NCBI GenBank assembly: GCA_003024985.2
Contig: PXIH01S0027976.1
Direction: 5' to 3' (one strand)
Length of the DNA stretch: 14,271 nt
From: Euperipatoides rowelli
Taxonomy: Eukaryota > Onychophora > Udeonychophora > Euonychophora > Peripatopsidae
The notes beneath the pieces are model-generated. The model worked only from the letters and a program-made list of their open reading frames with translations, was not told the origin of the DNA and made no database searches. A program made the position numbers and the translations under genes. Shown here in pieces: positions 1-9,163 of the stretch; position 1 is the stretch's first letter, and each line of letters begins with the position of its first letter.

Positions 1-190
1 TGGTTGAATACTTTAAAGGGATTTTGGCCCCTCTGTGAATGACCCAGCTCAAATTTAAATAGCCTATAACCGGGCCAGAGTTGAAAGGAAATTTGTGCAA
101 AATTTCCAGCCTCTATTTCTAAAACTGTGAATTTGTATAGTGAACATACAGACAAACAGACAGACAGACACACTTTCATTTTTATGTATG
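1..190 (+). mobile_element. 3' end of a retroposon (LINE/SINE-like) with a GACA-rich tail
   Basis: This stretch is clearly less A/T-rich than what follows. It ends in a GACA-type run (about 149-172) followed by CACTTTCATTTTTATGTATG. The order of a conserved block reading GCAAAATTTCCAGCCTCT, then GTGAACATACAGACAAACAG, a GACA run and a TTTCATTTTTAT end is one I associate with the 3' tails of abundant arthropod retroposons, possibly RTE-type LINEs and their SINE partners. It runs off the left edge of the window, so neither the 5' end nor a target-site duplication can be seen. No coding capacity is visible. The family assignment is from recall and tentative. Confidence 0.4.
149..174. repeat. GACA/GACAAACA simple repeat
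   Basis: A run built from GACA units (gacaaacagacagacagacaca). It forms the tail of the retroposon-like fragment at 1-190. Confidence 0.7.
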
Positions 191-467
191 AGATGAAAAA
201 ATGCTCCCCGGTACTTAAACTTCAATGTAATATGAAGTGTGATTAAGGATGAATGTTGTAAAATAATAATGTTTCTACTTTAACAATATAATTTACTTTT
301 CTGTAATTAATTAATCATGCCTGATTTTTTTTAAAAAAAAAAACTGTTTCTCTTCTCATGCAAGTCATATTTTTGTTAGATGTTCTAATTGGTCTTTTAC
401 TCTTAACTAAATATTATTTGCTCAGAGCAGCTAAATTAGTCATTCCCAAAGCACCTGCTCCAGTTAT
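191..467. other. A/T-rich stretch without recognisable gene
   Basis: Nothing codes here. It contains a T run next to an A run around 323-344 and otherwise unstructured A/T-rich DNA. Confidence 0.6.
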
Positions 468-485
468 TAATTAAACCATTTATTT
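468..485. repeat. Target-site duplication, left copy (18 bp)
   Basis: TAATTAAACCATTTATTT, identical to 532-549. It flanks the poly(T)-bearing insertion on its poly(A) side. Confidence 0.8.
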
Positions 486-531
486 ATTTTTTTTTTTTTT
501 TAAACAACACAAACGTCCATGCCCTGGCGGA
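486..531 (-). mobile_element. Very short 5'-truncated poly(A) retroposon with target-site duplication
   Basis: Read on the minus strand, a core of about 30 bases (beginning CCGCCAGGGCATGGACG) is followed by a run of 15 A. The whole is bracketed by an 18 bp perfect direct repeat, TAATTAAACCATTTATTT, at 468-485 and 532-549. A poly(A) end, 5' truncation and a perfect target-site duplication are the marks of LINE-driven retroposition. The perfect repeat suggests that the insertion is recent. The core resembles the 3' end of tRNA-derived SINEs of arthropods, but with so few bases the family cannot be fixed. Confidence 0.72.
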
Positions 532-549
532 TAATTAAACCATTTATTT
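532..549. repeat. Target-site duplication, right copy (18 bp)
   Basis: Exact copy of 468-485. It lies immediately beyond the 5'-truncated end of the inserted fragment. Confidence 0.8.
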
Positions 550-1805
550 TGATTTATCTATCCCTGATTTTATTACACAACAGTATTTAAGGTTTTATTT
601 TTGCATTACCAAAAGCCAGAAATTCACACAATAGGTGATCTACCAGTTTTTAAAAATCAGAAGTTGCTCTCTCTCTTATGAAAGAGTAAATTTCCTATTA
701 CACACTGGGGCTGCTGCCCTCGCACTGCTGAAATCCAGTCTTCCCATTGATGTACTTGATTTGAGAAAGAATAATCCGTTTGAGACACCTAACCTTGAAT
801 AATATTGAAATCTTTGATAGAGCTGGGTTTAGTAAATCATACAAATACTTGGATCTTTTGTAATTGTATATTTTTCAGGTTTAAATTGCTAAATGTGACA
901 ATCTACTTTTTTGTAGCATGAGTAGGCCCAATTTATTTCTAGCTACAGATGTGTTGCTGTGACAATTCCAACTATTAAAAAATGTGTGGCTCTATTAAAA
1001 ACAATCAGGATTTTATTTTCTAGCGATTTTAAATAATTTCCCTACAGGGTTAACAATAGATGAGTTAAAACTATTATTAATTGCTTAATAGCTAAAACTC
1101 CTTTTAATCAAAGAAAAATTATGTTTATCTTCTTTTTTTTTTTATTAATTGAATTATGAATCATGTAACACCTTATTTAAGATGTTTATCCAAAGTAAGA
1201 TAAAAAATGTTTAAAGAATTTTGTATTGAGGTAATGATATAAAAATTAATGATTGATGTCAAATTGTGCATCCTCATGAGTTTTTTTTTAGGATAACCAT
1301 CAATGAATAAAATAGATATATTGGGATGTACCTGCAAACCATTTCCCATAAATTACTTTTTAATAAAGACCAGATCATTTGGATTTTTAAAATATGTAGA
1401 TTTTTGTAATAACAAAAATAAAATATAATGAAGAGTAAAAAAGTCAGAATAGATCATTGAGGCAATCCATATTTAGCTGTAAATAAATTGGGATATCTCT
1501 GAGCTGAGTTTTACACTTTATTTTCTATCAAATATGTAAATTCAAACCAATAATTATAACTAAAACCCAAGGGAAAGCACATGGCCTCTTTAACATAATA
1601 TAATGCAAAATCCTTTGATAATTATAGGGAAGCCAATAGGAACATATTTTTAATATGCAATTTACATATACATCCATTTACTAGATAGTTAGACAGGTAA
1701 TTGCTTAAGAAGAGGTTCTTGATTCATGGATAGAATAAATATGGATCTAATGCTAAAATGTCTTTCTTTTGTTTCACTTTTACATATTATAATTATATAG
1801 GTTTA

Positions 1806-1817
1806 CCCCCCCCCCCC
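1806..1817. repeat. Poly-C homopolymer (12)
   Basis: Twelve consecutive C in an otherwise A/T-rich region; a second run occurs at 6932-6942. Confidence 0.9.
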
Positions 1818-3127
1818 AATGGTTCTGAATATTTTTCTGAAATCAATGAAGGTTAAATAAAATCAATGATTAATAATTATCCTCAGTACCAACTTCAATA
1901 ACTTTATCATCTAAGCTACATGTGGTGGATATTCTTTTTTCAGATATGGGTTTTCCCTCAATGAATATGACCAACGTCTCCATTTAATACAGGTTGAACA
2001 GAATTATTCAAGTTATCACCTGGTTCTCCAATAAAGGGAGTGTGAATATTATTTCCCTAAGGTTTCTCCTTACCTAATAATTCATTTTTTATTAACTAAG
2101 TTTATTGTTGTTGTTAAACAATAGCAATGTTTAATTCATATTTATAGTAAAAAGATTAAGATTTTGCAATTTATGAATTAGATATTTTTTTTCAAGCAAA
2201 GGTTATGATTCCCAGTTTTTAGTGTAGACATGTGCACCTTGTTTGTATACTAATAAAATTAAATAGTTTAGCATCTATCAGGTTCTTTTTTATGTATTAT
2301 TTTTAGATTAACTTCATTGGTGCATGGTTGTCAAAAGTAGTAATTAAAAGATCATTGAATAATTAAATCATCCCATTCATGTTATCTAAAAGAGCTAAGT
2401 CATGTCAAGTTAAAGCTCCCAAGACAGGTAAAACGTGGATTTGTCACAATTTTTAAAATATCCAATTTGGTAAAAACAGGTCTAAAAAACAATCCAGCAT
2501 AAGTTGGTCACTAAAGCCATTAGCAATTTAAACTGACTGATTTAATCTTGGCTTACTAGATAACAAAGGATTCATGCAGATAGGCCTAATGGACATTGGA
2601 ATTCTACAAGGTTCAAGATGAATTGGCACAGAATAAAATAACTTTTTAGATTTTTACAATTTTTTGATAAAGAAAAATTTGACAAAAAAAAATGTTGAAA
2701 CATAAGCATGTAAAAATGTTTGTGAAAGGCGGTCTTATACAAGTTGAAACTAACTTCAGCCATAGATATTCCAAGGAATCAAAGACTAATAAATCATTTA
2801 ATAATTAAAAATTCACATTATCAGAAATTAATAGCCTACTCCATCTTTTGTTTTGTCACTTGTCTCTTTCCTAATACACTGGTAGCCCTCAATGTTTATT
2901 GCATCATTAGATAAAGAATATGTGAATCTAACCAATAATTATACAAATAATACAAATACTTATCTAACTTATATAAAATATACCTTATTTCTTTTTACTT
3001 TAACAAACATCTAATTGCCTCTAAATTTGGATGATAGCTCCTGTTTTAGAGAATTTATTGAATAGAATTAGTTGGAGTTGTAGCATTGACCTTTGTTTGG
3101 GTGGTTTCCTAGTTGGGTTTTATTATT

Positions 3128-3145
3128 TTGTTCTCATGAGAACAA
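3128..3145. repeat. 18 bp perfect palindrome
   Basis: TTGTTCTCATGAGAACAA equals its own reverse complement. It contains two TGTTCT/AGAACA-like half-sites in back-to-back arrangement. It could be chance or a binding site for a dimeric factor; nothing nearby supports a regulatory role. Confidence 0.5.
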
Positions 3146-3769
3146 GATTAAAAGATGAGACGTTTTTAGTTATCAGTAATGGATAAACTGAGCACATTAC
3201 TAAATTGTTGACAAATAAACAAGTTATTTGATAATAATTCAGTGTTTTATGTCATATTAATTCACATTCATTCAAATAATTAAAATCATCAATCAAGGTG
3301 ATCAATGTTACATTCAAAAGTTTACCAGTTAAAAAGAATGGTTGGACGATAATATATGAAAAGCTTTGAAAAATGTGAAGAATGCAATGATTTAATAATA
3401 ATAAAACTTGATTCACAAAACAGTATCATAGTATAGACATTTGGCATTTTGTTGTAATTATAAAATTCAATTTTGATTGACTAGGGAGCATGAGTTCTAA
3501 AAAAACAACAACACATTAAACTTCTATCAATAGAAATGGAAGAATTCATTCCTATGCAAGGCGAACTAAACTAAAATTAAAGTGCATAAAAGTATTTGCC
3601 GTTTACTTTATTTGGTCAGAATTTGATAAGATACAAACACAAATTGAATATGCAATTATGCATGTGATGAAGGGAATTTAGATTCCCACCAATAGCAACA
3701 AATAGCCTACAATTTTGAGAGTTTTTATAACACCAAAATAAAACTAGAAGAAAGTATAGATAAAAGCAA

Positions 3770-4021
3770 GTGTCAGCTGAAACATTAATAGAAAATGAAC
3801 ATCAATTAACAATTAATCAACAAAAACCATTAAGCATTAAATTACCAACAATAGAATTGCCAACAGATGGAAGTTATCAACAGTGGGTTTCCTTTGAGGA
3901 TTTATTTAAATCGGTTGTTGATGATAATATTAAGCTATCAGCAGTACAAAAAGTGCATTATTTAAAATTCCTATTAAAAGGGGATGTAGCAAAAAAAATT
4001 AAGCTCACTTGCAATAACTAA
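3770..4021 (+). pseudogene. BEL/Pao gag, N-terminal part (DUF1759)
   Basis: This is the N-terminal part of a capsid-like gag, which in an active element assembles the particle that packages element RNA. The frame reads LPTIELPTDGSYQQWVSFED followed by VQKVHYLKFLLKGDVA, close to the family pattern of LPK-ELP-F-GDY-QW-SF-D-F and QKLHYLK-LKGEA. The frame opens at a GTG with no ATG, so the true start is lost or lies upstream. It ends at a stop at 4019-4021, where the family normally continues; the continuation (around 4042-4070) reads in another register, ending AWHILKQRY. Confidence 0.8.
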
Positions 4022-4146
4022 GCAAATTATTAAGAAGCTTGGCATATTTTGAAACAAAGGTACTCGAATTAACGGCAAACAATTAATTCACATTTAAAAG
4101 CATTCTATGCTCAGCTAAAAGTAAATGATGATAGTACAAGGAAATA

Positions 4147-4368
4147 AGAAAATTAGTTGACACAACAGTAGAGCATTTGCATGAATTACATGCATTTGGA
4201 TCACAAACAAATGATTGGGATCAATTGATTACAAGTTTAGTGACTGAGGGACCTTATGACAAGACAATAAAGTATTGGGTGTTGGAGACTTCAAATAAAG
4301 AAATGCCTATCTTTGATCAGTTGAAGATTTTTTTGGAACAGTGTTTTAGGGTCTGGAAAAAACTTTAG
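4147..4368 (+). pseudogene. BEL/Pao gag, C-terminal part of DUF1759
   Basis: This piece carries on from the fragment at 3770-4021. Visible family marks are DTTVEHLHELHAFG, NDWDQLITSLV, the aromatic KYWVLE segment and IFLEQCFRVWKKL before a stop. The spacing matches the second half of DUF1759 (DTTVEHL-AL-LG, WD-LL, LE-RC-VLE). It is separated from the first half by a stop and register changes between 4021 and 4150. The preserved amino-acid pattern despite those breaks suggests moderate rather than great age. Confidence 0.78.
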
Positions 4369-4540
4369 TTGATAAGAGACATGCATGAAGAAGCATCTCA
4401 CAAAACCACAGTCATATAAACACAATAAGCCACTTCAGCTATGGCTTATCAAGCATAAGTTGTAGAATAAATTGTTCCAATTTCCTTAATTTTTAAAACT
4501 AACAATATTTGAACACATTGAGTGGGTTAAGGCATCAACA

Positions 4541-4640
4541 GTATGTGTTAATTGCTTAAAAGGCAATCATTCAAGCAAAGACTGCCATTTTTCAATTTTT
4601 AAGATTTGCAACAAATCACATAATACACTGCCCCATAAGG
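4541..4640 (+). pseudogene. BEL/Pao gag zinc knuckle (CCHC)
   Basis: The frame at 4544-4585 reads CVNCLKGNHSSKDC, an exact C-x2-C-x4-H-x4-C knuckle. It is followed by a partly kept second Cys/His cluster (ICNKSHNTLPH). In this family such knuckles lie at the gag C-terminus and bind element RNA. The spacing after the DUF1759 piece fits the family. Confidence 0.8.
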
Positions 4641-4734
4641 AAACAAAAGTGCAGTTAGGAAGGGCAAGACAACTTAATCTTATTGGCAATCATCATGCAC
4701 TGAAAACAGTAGAAGCTCAGCAATAATGCAACTG

Positions 4735-4855
4735 TTCAAGTTAAGGTAGCTGACTGTCTAGGGGCACAACATATAATGAGGGCATTCAGCTTCAGAGGCA
4801 AGTTTTATTACGGAATCATGTATAAGAAGGCTACAACTTCATTACATTAAGTCAC
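4735..4855 (+). pseudogene. Degraded BEL/Pao protease trace
   Basis: One frame keeps SEASFITESCIRRLQLH, which resembles the end of the family protease signature DSGSQASFI-ES. The catalytic Asp-Ser-Gly is not intact here. Another frame just upstream reads ADCLGAQ, as expected a few residues before it, so a small indel probably lies between. The order between the CCHC knuckle and RT is as expected. Too short to be certain. Confidence 0.45.
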
Positions 4856-4870
4856 CAACAATATAAAAGC

Positions 4871-5172
4871 TTCATGGTTTGGTATAAACAATTAGGCCAT
4901 ATGCAACTAGCACCAGAGAAGACTGCATCAACAAACTATTACTTGCCATATAATTATCTGATTCNTGAGCAATCAACTACTACAAAACTGTGTGTATTTT
5001 TTGATGGATCAACACAACCACCACAAAGTCTATCATGGAATTAAGCAGTAATGGTGGGTTCAAAACTGATAGCAATTATTCTAAGGTTTTGAATGAAGAA
5101 TATTGCATATAGAGCAGATCTTGAGAAGATGTACTGGCAAGTTGAAGTTCATCCAGAGCGTTATAAATATCA
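4871..5172 (+). pseudogene. BEL/Pao reverse transcriptase, N-terminal fragment
   Basis: Recognisable blocks are YKQLGHMQLAPE, YYLPYNYLI, STTTKLCVFFDGST and, after a stop and frame change, AYRADLEKMYWQVEVHPE. These match the opening of the BEL/Pao RT (YEQLGHM, YYLPHHAV, STTTKLRVVFD, ADIEKMY-QI-VH). The YxDD active site and everything beyond are missing because the element ends at about 5172, next to the SINE. Confidence 0.8.
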
Positions 5173-5174
5173 AG

Positions 5175-5422
5175 TATAGATACATTTATTTTTCCAGAAT
5201 ATATATATGATACATAATATTGAAATAAATACATAGAAAATATTCAGATCATAAGGTTTACATTAATTTTCTTAGTACAGGATTCGATGAAAAAAAAACG
5301 TTTTCTGACTTGAACTCAATTAATCCAGAGATGAAGGATTCCACATGGATTCGAACCAGTGGCAAGCTTAGCCACTATAGTGCCAAGCGGTGTACCTTAA
5401 CCACTTGACTACCCCGATGGGT
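5175..5422 (-). mobile_element. tRNA-derived SINE
   Basis: Read on the minus strand, the head begins near CCATCGGGGTAGTCAAGTGG and contains a pol III A box (TAGTCAAGTGG, 5401-5411) and a perfect B box (GGTTCGAATCC, 5347-5357). These are spaced like a type II (Ser/Leu-like) tRNA gene; the GTCAAGTGGTTAAGG segment is typical of those. A tRNA-unrelated body and an A/T-rich tail follow towards 5175. The right edge (about 5422) is set by the tRNA-like start; the left edge is approximate and no target-site duplication could be identified. It abuts the end of the BEL/Pao fragment. Confidence 0.6.
5347..5411 (-). promoter_or_regulatory. Internal pol III promoter (A and B boxes) of the SINE
   Basis: B box GGTTCGAATCC at 5347-5357 is a perfect match to GGTTCGANNCC. 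The A box TAGTCAAGTGG at 5401-5411 is close to TRGCNNAGTGG. Sequence suggests transcription competence only; expression is unknown. Confidence 0.6.
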
Positions 5423-5429
5423 AAATTCT

Positions 5430-6018
5430 AAAAGTAAATGCAAAATAAATTTAACACAAATATAGTGTAAATTTCCACTATGAAGTTTGAGACCATTGTT
5501 TGAACATATAGAATAAAAACAGGCTAGGTATTATTTTTAGCACAAACACTAATAGAATTAGCAATAAAATAAAAATATTTTTTATGTGATACTTACCCTT
5601 TAATAATACTCATTAATGGTTTTAGTTTAAATATTGTAAGACTTAAATATTCCAGATTTTTTTTTCCTTCTCAAAATGTTGAACAGAGATAAAATTATAC
5701 TGTCCTTACAATAGCTTGACAAGGTACTAGCAAAAGGAATACAATATATTCAGAGCAAAAAGAATGGTTTGCAGTCACTTATTAAACAAATGTGATAGAT
5801 ATACAAAAATATACTAAGCATGGTTCTTGAATAGTGTATGAAATTAAGATTAAAAAAAAAAAGTATTAAATCTCATTGATGATTTTATAATTTTTTTAAA
5901 TGAAGATGAACATTTTTTTTAATTAATTTATATTATTAACTTCAAAATATATAAGAAGTTTGAATTTTGCTTTGAATGTTAATATTATTAAAGTGAATAA
6001 GTTGCAAACATACAGTAC
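5430..6018. other. A/T-rich intron-like DNA downstream of the FTP exon
   Basis: I searched this stretch on the minus strand for the second half of the FTP domain and saw nothing convincing. It begins with the donor of the FTP exon (minus-strand GT at 6018-6017) and contains short A or T runs only. Confidence 0.5.
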
Positions 6019-6222
6019 CTAATTCTAAAGGCGTTGTGAAACGTATTTCCTTAATTTCATGAATTTTCAATAGATCCATTGACCACCAAGCATTTGTTGT
6101 TTTAGTAGATTTTGACGTTTCTGCACAAGTTTTTGCCAAACCATCAGCACCTTTAGATGCAAGAGTTTCTGGATTCTGGGTTCCAAATTGTTTAGTTGGC
6201 CTATGAAGTGCAATGTCATAAA
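6019..6222 (-). CDS. Internal exon encoding the N-terminal half of an FTP/fucolectin (F5/8C-like) lectin domain
   Basis: This 204 nt exon resembles the first half of the fucolectin-tachylectin-pentraxin (FTP) domain, a jelly-roll carbohydrate-binding fold. Visible marks in order are YDIALHRPTKQ (residues 2-12, the NVAL.KPT.Q opening), GADG (25-28), TCAET (32-36), AWWSMDLL (45-52, the family WW.VDL core) and IKEIRFTT (57-64). The acceptor is a T-rich tract ending in TTTTAG (AG at 6224-6223) and the donor is GTACTG (GT at 6018-6017), which is weaker than consensus. Both ends are phase 1, compatible with splicing from the sushi exon at 13491-13664. Only about half a domain is present, so another exon should supply the C-terminal half; I could not find it further along this strand. 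The order sushi then FTP suggests a furrowed-type selectin-like membrane receptor, but orthology is an inference. The alternative is another FTP/sushi lectin of arthropods. Confidence 0.75.
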
Positions 6223-7430
6223 CTAAAATAATAAAATTGTTAAGCCATTTAAATTAAAACTAAAATTATTATGTTAACAAAATATTTAAAACTTTATATA
6301 ATTCATCTCAATTAAACAGTGTCTCTTAAACATTTTGAAGGTGCAATCTTGTTTGAGATAATTACTGTTGCAGGTTAAAAACCCAACTGTTTGTAATTGA
6401 AAATTACATGTTTTATTGTTATAGTTGAGCTATCACTAACTATCTGATCCCTTTTAAACTAATGATTTACAAATGATTGACTGACACTATTTTAGTAATG
6501 ATACAATATTGTAAAATATTTAAGAGAAATACAATACTACAATTCTTATGCAGTAGTACAATCAGTTTAGTGACTGTTTTGCTCTCAGTTACAACTGTTA
6601 TTCTATATTTATAAATAACAAAAATATTTTAAATAGGGAAAAAAAGAATAGAAATTTAATATTCAACATTTCCATTAGATAAAATAAACAGTTGATGACC
6701 AAATGGCCAGTAAATTGTGTCACTGAAAGTTGCTTGTGTTTCAGGAATGGAAATTTAAAATTAGGGCTAAGATCACTCATGTCAGAGAAATTTGGAAATT
6801 ATAATAGATTCACTGAAACACACATAATTATCTCATTAATAAGAATTCACTAGATGTTTAATTCTAAATCTATTAATAATTCTAAATGATCAGATAATAA
6901 CTTGTATGATAAGACCACCAATCTACCAATACCCCCCCCCCCTCTACCCTACATAACATGGAATATCAGTGAGCTTCAAATGTTGATAATTAATCCATGA
7001 TTAATATTAAGGTAGAATGAAAAATATCAATTTTGAATTCAAATGTCTAATAGTGATAGAAACTTATCTTTTGACTATTGTAATGAACTGTATAAAGCCT
7101 CAAAGCAATTAGAAAAGATTTTGAGGTGGCCACAAACAGGTTTAAAAGTTTAATACTTTTGTTATTATTATTTTTTTTTTTTTTTGCACATTTTTGGAAG
7201 ACAACTTTTTGGAATACAAATTTCTAATAAAGATAAAAACATACTTTGATTATTATAGTGAAGTAACAAAAATATCAAAGTAATCATATTTTTTTTATTT
7301 TTTTTTATTGCAACAAACAAATTGAAATGTTTACTTTTTGGATTAATGTTCATTTATTAGATTCTTGAAGTTTTGAATTATTTTTATTTTACTGAAACAT
7401 TTAACTATGGTGTACTTGTTTCTTCATTAG
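6223..7430. other. Intronic A/T-rich stretch without recognisable gene
   Basis: No domain is recognisable on either strand. Simple-sequence content includes an 11-C run at 6932-6942 and T runs near 7171-7185 and 7290-7308. Open frames here (for example 6598-6780 and 7168-7353, minus strand) are low-complexity and not supported. Confidence 0.6.
6932..6942. repeat. Poly-C homopolymer (11)
   Basis: Eleven consecutive C in an A/T-rich intron. Confidence 0.9.
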
Positions 7431-7686
7431 CATAGTGCAAAGTAGGCAAAGCCATATACAGTGCGACTTTAACAAGTTGGGACAGGCAGGATTTGTTCAG
7501 ACAGGTTGTAGCTAGGCTCCACTCTCCACACCAGCTAGTGCTTTTATGAGCTTCCTGCTGTGATGTGCTATAATGATTCCAATTTTAAATTAAGTCATTT
7601 GAGTTATTTTTTTAATCTAGTTTTTCTTTGTGTGTTATATACTATAGTTTTATTTATTTTTTAGTTCTACTGATAGTTAAGTTAAA

Positions 7687-8180
7687 ATGGCAATGTCAAA
7701 ACAGTGCAGACTAGGAAAATGTATTATTACTCCATATGTGACAATCTAAAAGATGCTAGTGAAATATTACTGCCAAGTTATGAAGAAATAATGAAGTATA
7801 ATGACATGAGCTTAAACCAGAGAGTGCTTCCAAACAACCTAACTTGAGTGAAACAGCTTAAATATGGGAGAAAATAAATTGAAAAGTTGTGGGTAAGAGT
7901 TTCTATGTATGTAGTGTCCCACACTGATATTTTGCAGATTATTAGAAAGTATCATGATAGATACAGACATATTTTTAAATCAGAAAATAAAAAATAAACT
8001 CCAACATTTGAATCAATTTTGATTTTGTTTTTCGAATGAGATAAACATATTTTGATATTGCTGCTTAGAAATGTTTGAGATTTTACATTTTGTAAAAGTA
8101 TGAAAGAAATAAAGGTTCCTAAATTGGAGCAAAAAATTTTCGACGAGATGGAAAAAGAGGTATATAGGCTAAGTACAGTA
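7687..8180 (+). pseudogene. Decayed N-terminal part of an uncharacterised multi-copy arthropod protein
   Basis: This plus-strand stretch has no intact frame, yet successive frames give an ordered set of blocks. These are MAMSKQCRLGKC from an ATG at 7687, ILLPSYEEIMKY, VVSHTDILQIIRKYHDRYR (about 7908-7967), FDIAA (8051-8065), then IKVPKLEQK (8109-8135). I associate this series (LPT-E-L, W-A-IP-VS--RIL--I--YHDKYR--LK, FDIAACKC, KVPK-E--FL-DQR) with a large family of uncharacterised, repeat-like proteins seen in arthropods and other invertebrates. That association is from recall, not a search. At least three stops and two frame shifts occur. Related pieces recur at 10990-12250 on the same strand. 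Function unknown; the repetitive nature points to a mobile element. Confidence 0.45.
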
Positions 8181-8541
8181 AGTTGTTGCAACATTCAGAA
8201 TTTTAGTATGAAATAAAAAGAAAAAAATTAAACACTACATCGGAAAGAGAAAGAAATTATAAGAAAAGATAGTAAAGTACCGGTATTGAAAAATGATTTA
8301 TTTTATTTATTCAAAAAACTAACTATGACTAGCTAAGAAAAGAAATAACATAACAGTACAAAACAACAAACATAATACAATAATAAAATAAATCTAAAGC
8401 TACCAGTACTCATTAATATGCATAAACACATTATTAATATTATAAACTCATTACAATTGATAATATTACTAACAATAACTACATTTTAGAAAAAAAAAAA
8501 AAGAGGATCAATATTTTTATTTGTCACCCCAAAATTATAAG

Positions 8542-8618
8542 AAACAGATTTAAAATATGTAAACCCCACTCTGTCAAAACAGATTTAAACATGTAAACCC
8601 TACTCTGTCAAAACAGAT
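8542..8618. repeat. 35 bp tandem duplication (2 copies plus start of a third)
   Basis: Copy 1 at 8542-8576 (AAACAGATTTAAAATATGTA... ACTCTGTCA) is followed directly by copy 2 at 8577-8610 with a few differences. The start of a third (AAACAGAT) is at 8611-8618. The repeat lies at the C-terminal end of the LINE remnant. Confidence 0.85.
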
Positions 8619-8759
8619 ATTAAGTAAAGAAGTCCACAATGAAATACATCTATTACTTATGAACAGACTTCTGAGCTTTATTCTCCTAAACACAAAGTTA
8701 ACAGAGTATCTATGACATCTAGAAATATGTCTGGCATTATTCAGAACATTATCTTTCAA
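8574..8759 (-). pseudogene. LINE ORF2 C-terminal fragment
   Basis: This open stretch (initiator shown as a non-ATG codon) has a tail reading SLFISNRCISLWTSLLNIC, similar to the SLF----LWN-LP segment near the C-terminus of CR1/Jockey-like ORF2. Position and orientation fit the FEYCA fragment upstream. On its own the similarity is weak. Confidence 0.4.
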
Positions 8760-8859
8760 CTCAATTTCTCAATACATGAAATTTAGATCTAACTGTACAC
8801 ATTTTTGATAAGGAGTCAACAAATTTAATTTAAAGAAGCAAATTATAAAATTCAATACG

Positions 8860-8955
8860 AAGTTTAGTAATAGCCTAAGCCAAATTTCAATAAGGGGAAG
8901 AGCATGTTTATTCATGTTAGAAATATTAGCTGCACAGTACTCAAAAATGGGTTGA
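8860..8955 (-). pseudogene. LINE RT thumb/connection fragment (FEYCA)
   Basis: From about 8951 downward the minus strand reads PIFEYCAANISNMNKHALPL. This fits the post-RT segment of Jockey/CR1-like elements, where P-FEYCSS-W is followed by about ten residues and a conserved Leu-rich LQ--QN helix. It lies about 370 bases after the HADD motif, as expected for this segment. Confidence 0.6.
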
Positions 8956-9163
8956 AATTAAGATAAATAAATAGTCCCAAAAGCTGATTTGTCAATATAT
9001 GTAACAAAACCTTTAATAATTCCATATCTACTTCTCACCTTACTAGTAATATGTAGGGCATGTTTAGAAAACTTATCTATGAATCAAAAATTACTGCCAA
9101 AACATTATATTCTTCAAAAACTTTTATGTTAGTCTATTATTTAAAATAGAATAAACACAAGAC

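Larger units (their letters stand above)
550..3760. other. 3.2 kb A/T-rich DNA without a supported gene
   Basis: I find no conserved domain or convincing exon in this stretch. Open frames are short and of low-complexity composition; the longest, at 2572-2763 on the minus strand, reads as Phe/Leu/Lys-rich noise. Content worth noting is a 12-C run at 1806-1817, an 18 bp perfect palindrome at 3128-3145 and many short A or T runs. It may be intron or flank of the minus-strand lectin gene, or decayed transposon sequence too old to read. Confidence 0.6.
3770..5172 (+). mobile_element. Truncated, decayed BEL/Pao LTR retrotransposon (gag, CCHC, protease trace, RT start)
   Basis: The pieces follow the BEL/Pao order: a DUF1759-type gag (3770-4368), a CCHC knuckle (4544-4585), a degraded protease-like segment (about 4735-4855) and the beginning of reverse transcriptase (about 4871-5172). 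RNase H, integrase and a 3' LTR are absent, and no LTR or primer-binding site was recognised upstream. Internal deletions are evident because the pieces are closer together than in a full element. Several stops and frame changes separate the pieces, so the copy is dead. The right edge meets a tRNA-derived SINE on the opposite strand. The element lies downstream of, and opposite in strand to, the FTP exon, probably in an intron. One ambiguous base (N) occurs at about 4965. Confidence 0.8.

Noticed and set aside
2572-2763. 63-codon minus-strand open frame
   Set aside because: Low-complexity Phe/Leu/Lys/Asn composition, no domain, no supporting splice or promoter signals.
5345-5418. A functional tRNA-Ser/Leu gene on the minus strand
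   Set aside because: The A and B boxes are good, but the flanks do not form a convincing acceptor stem, and an A/T-rich SINE-like body follows. It reads better as a SINE head.
5430-6018. C-terminal half of the FTP domain in the next exon
   Set aside because: Looked for a Cys-rich LCEVEV-like ending on the minus strand and found none; the missing exon is probably outside the readable window.
6598-6780. 60-codon minus-strand open frame
   Set aside because: Phe/Leu/Ile-rich translation of A/T-rich DNA; no recognisable domain and it lies inside the inferred intron.
7168-7353. 61-codon minus-strand open frame
   Set aside because: It spans T-rich homopolymers that translate to Lys runs; no domain.
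7952-8194. 80-codon minus-strand open frame
   Set aside because: It is the antisense shadow of the decayed plus-strand blocks (YHDRYR, KVPKLEQK), which carry the recognisable pattern.
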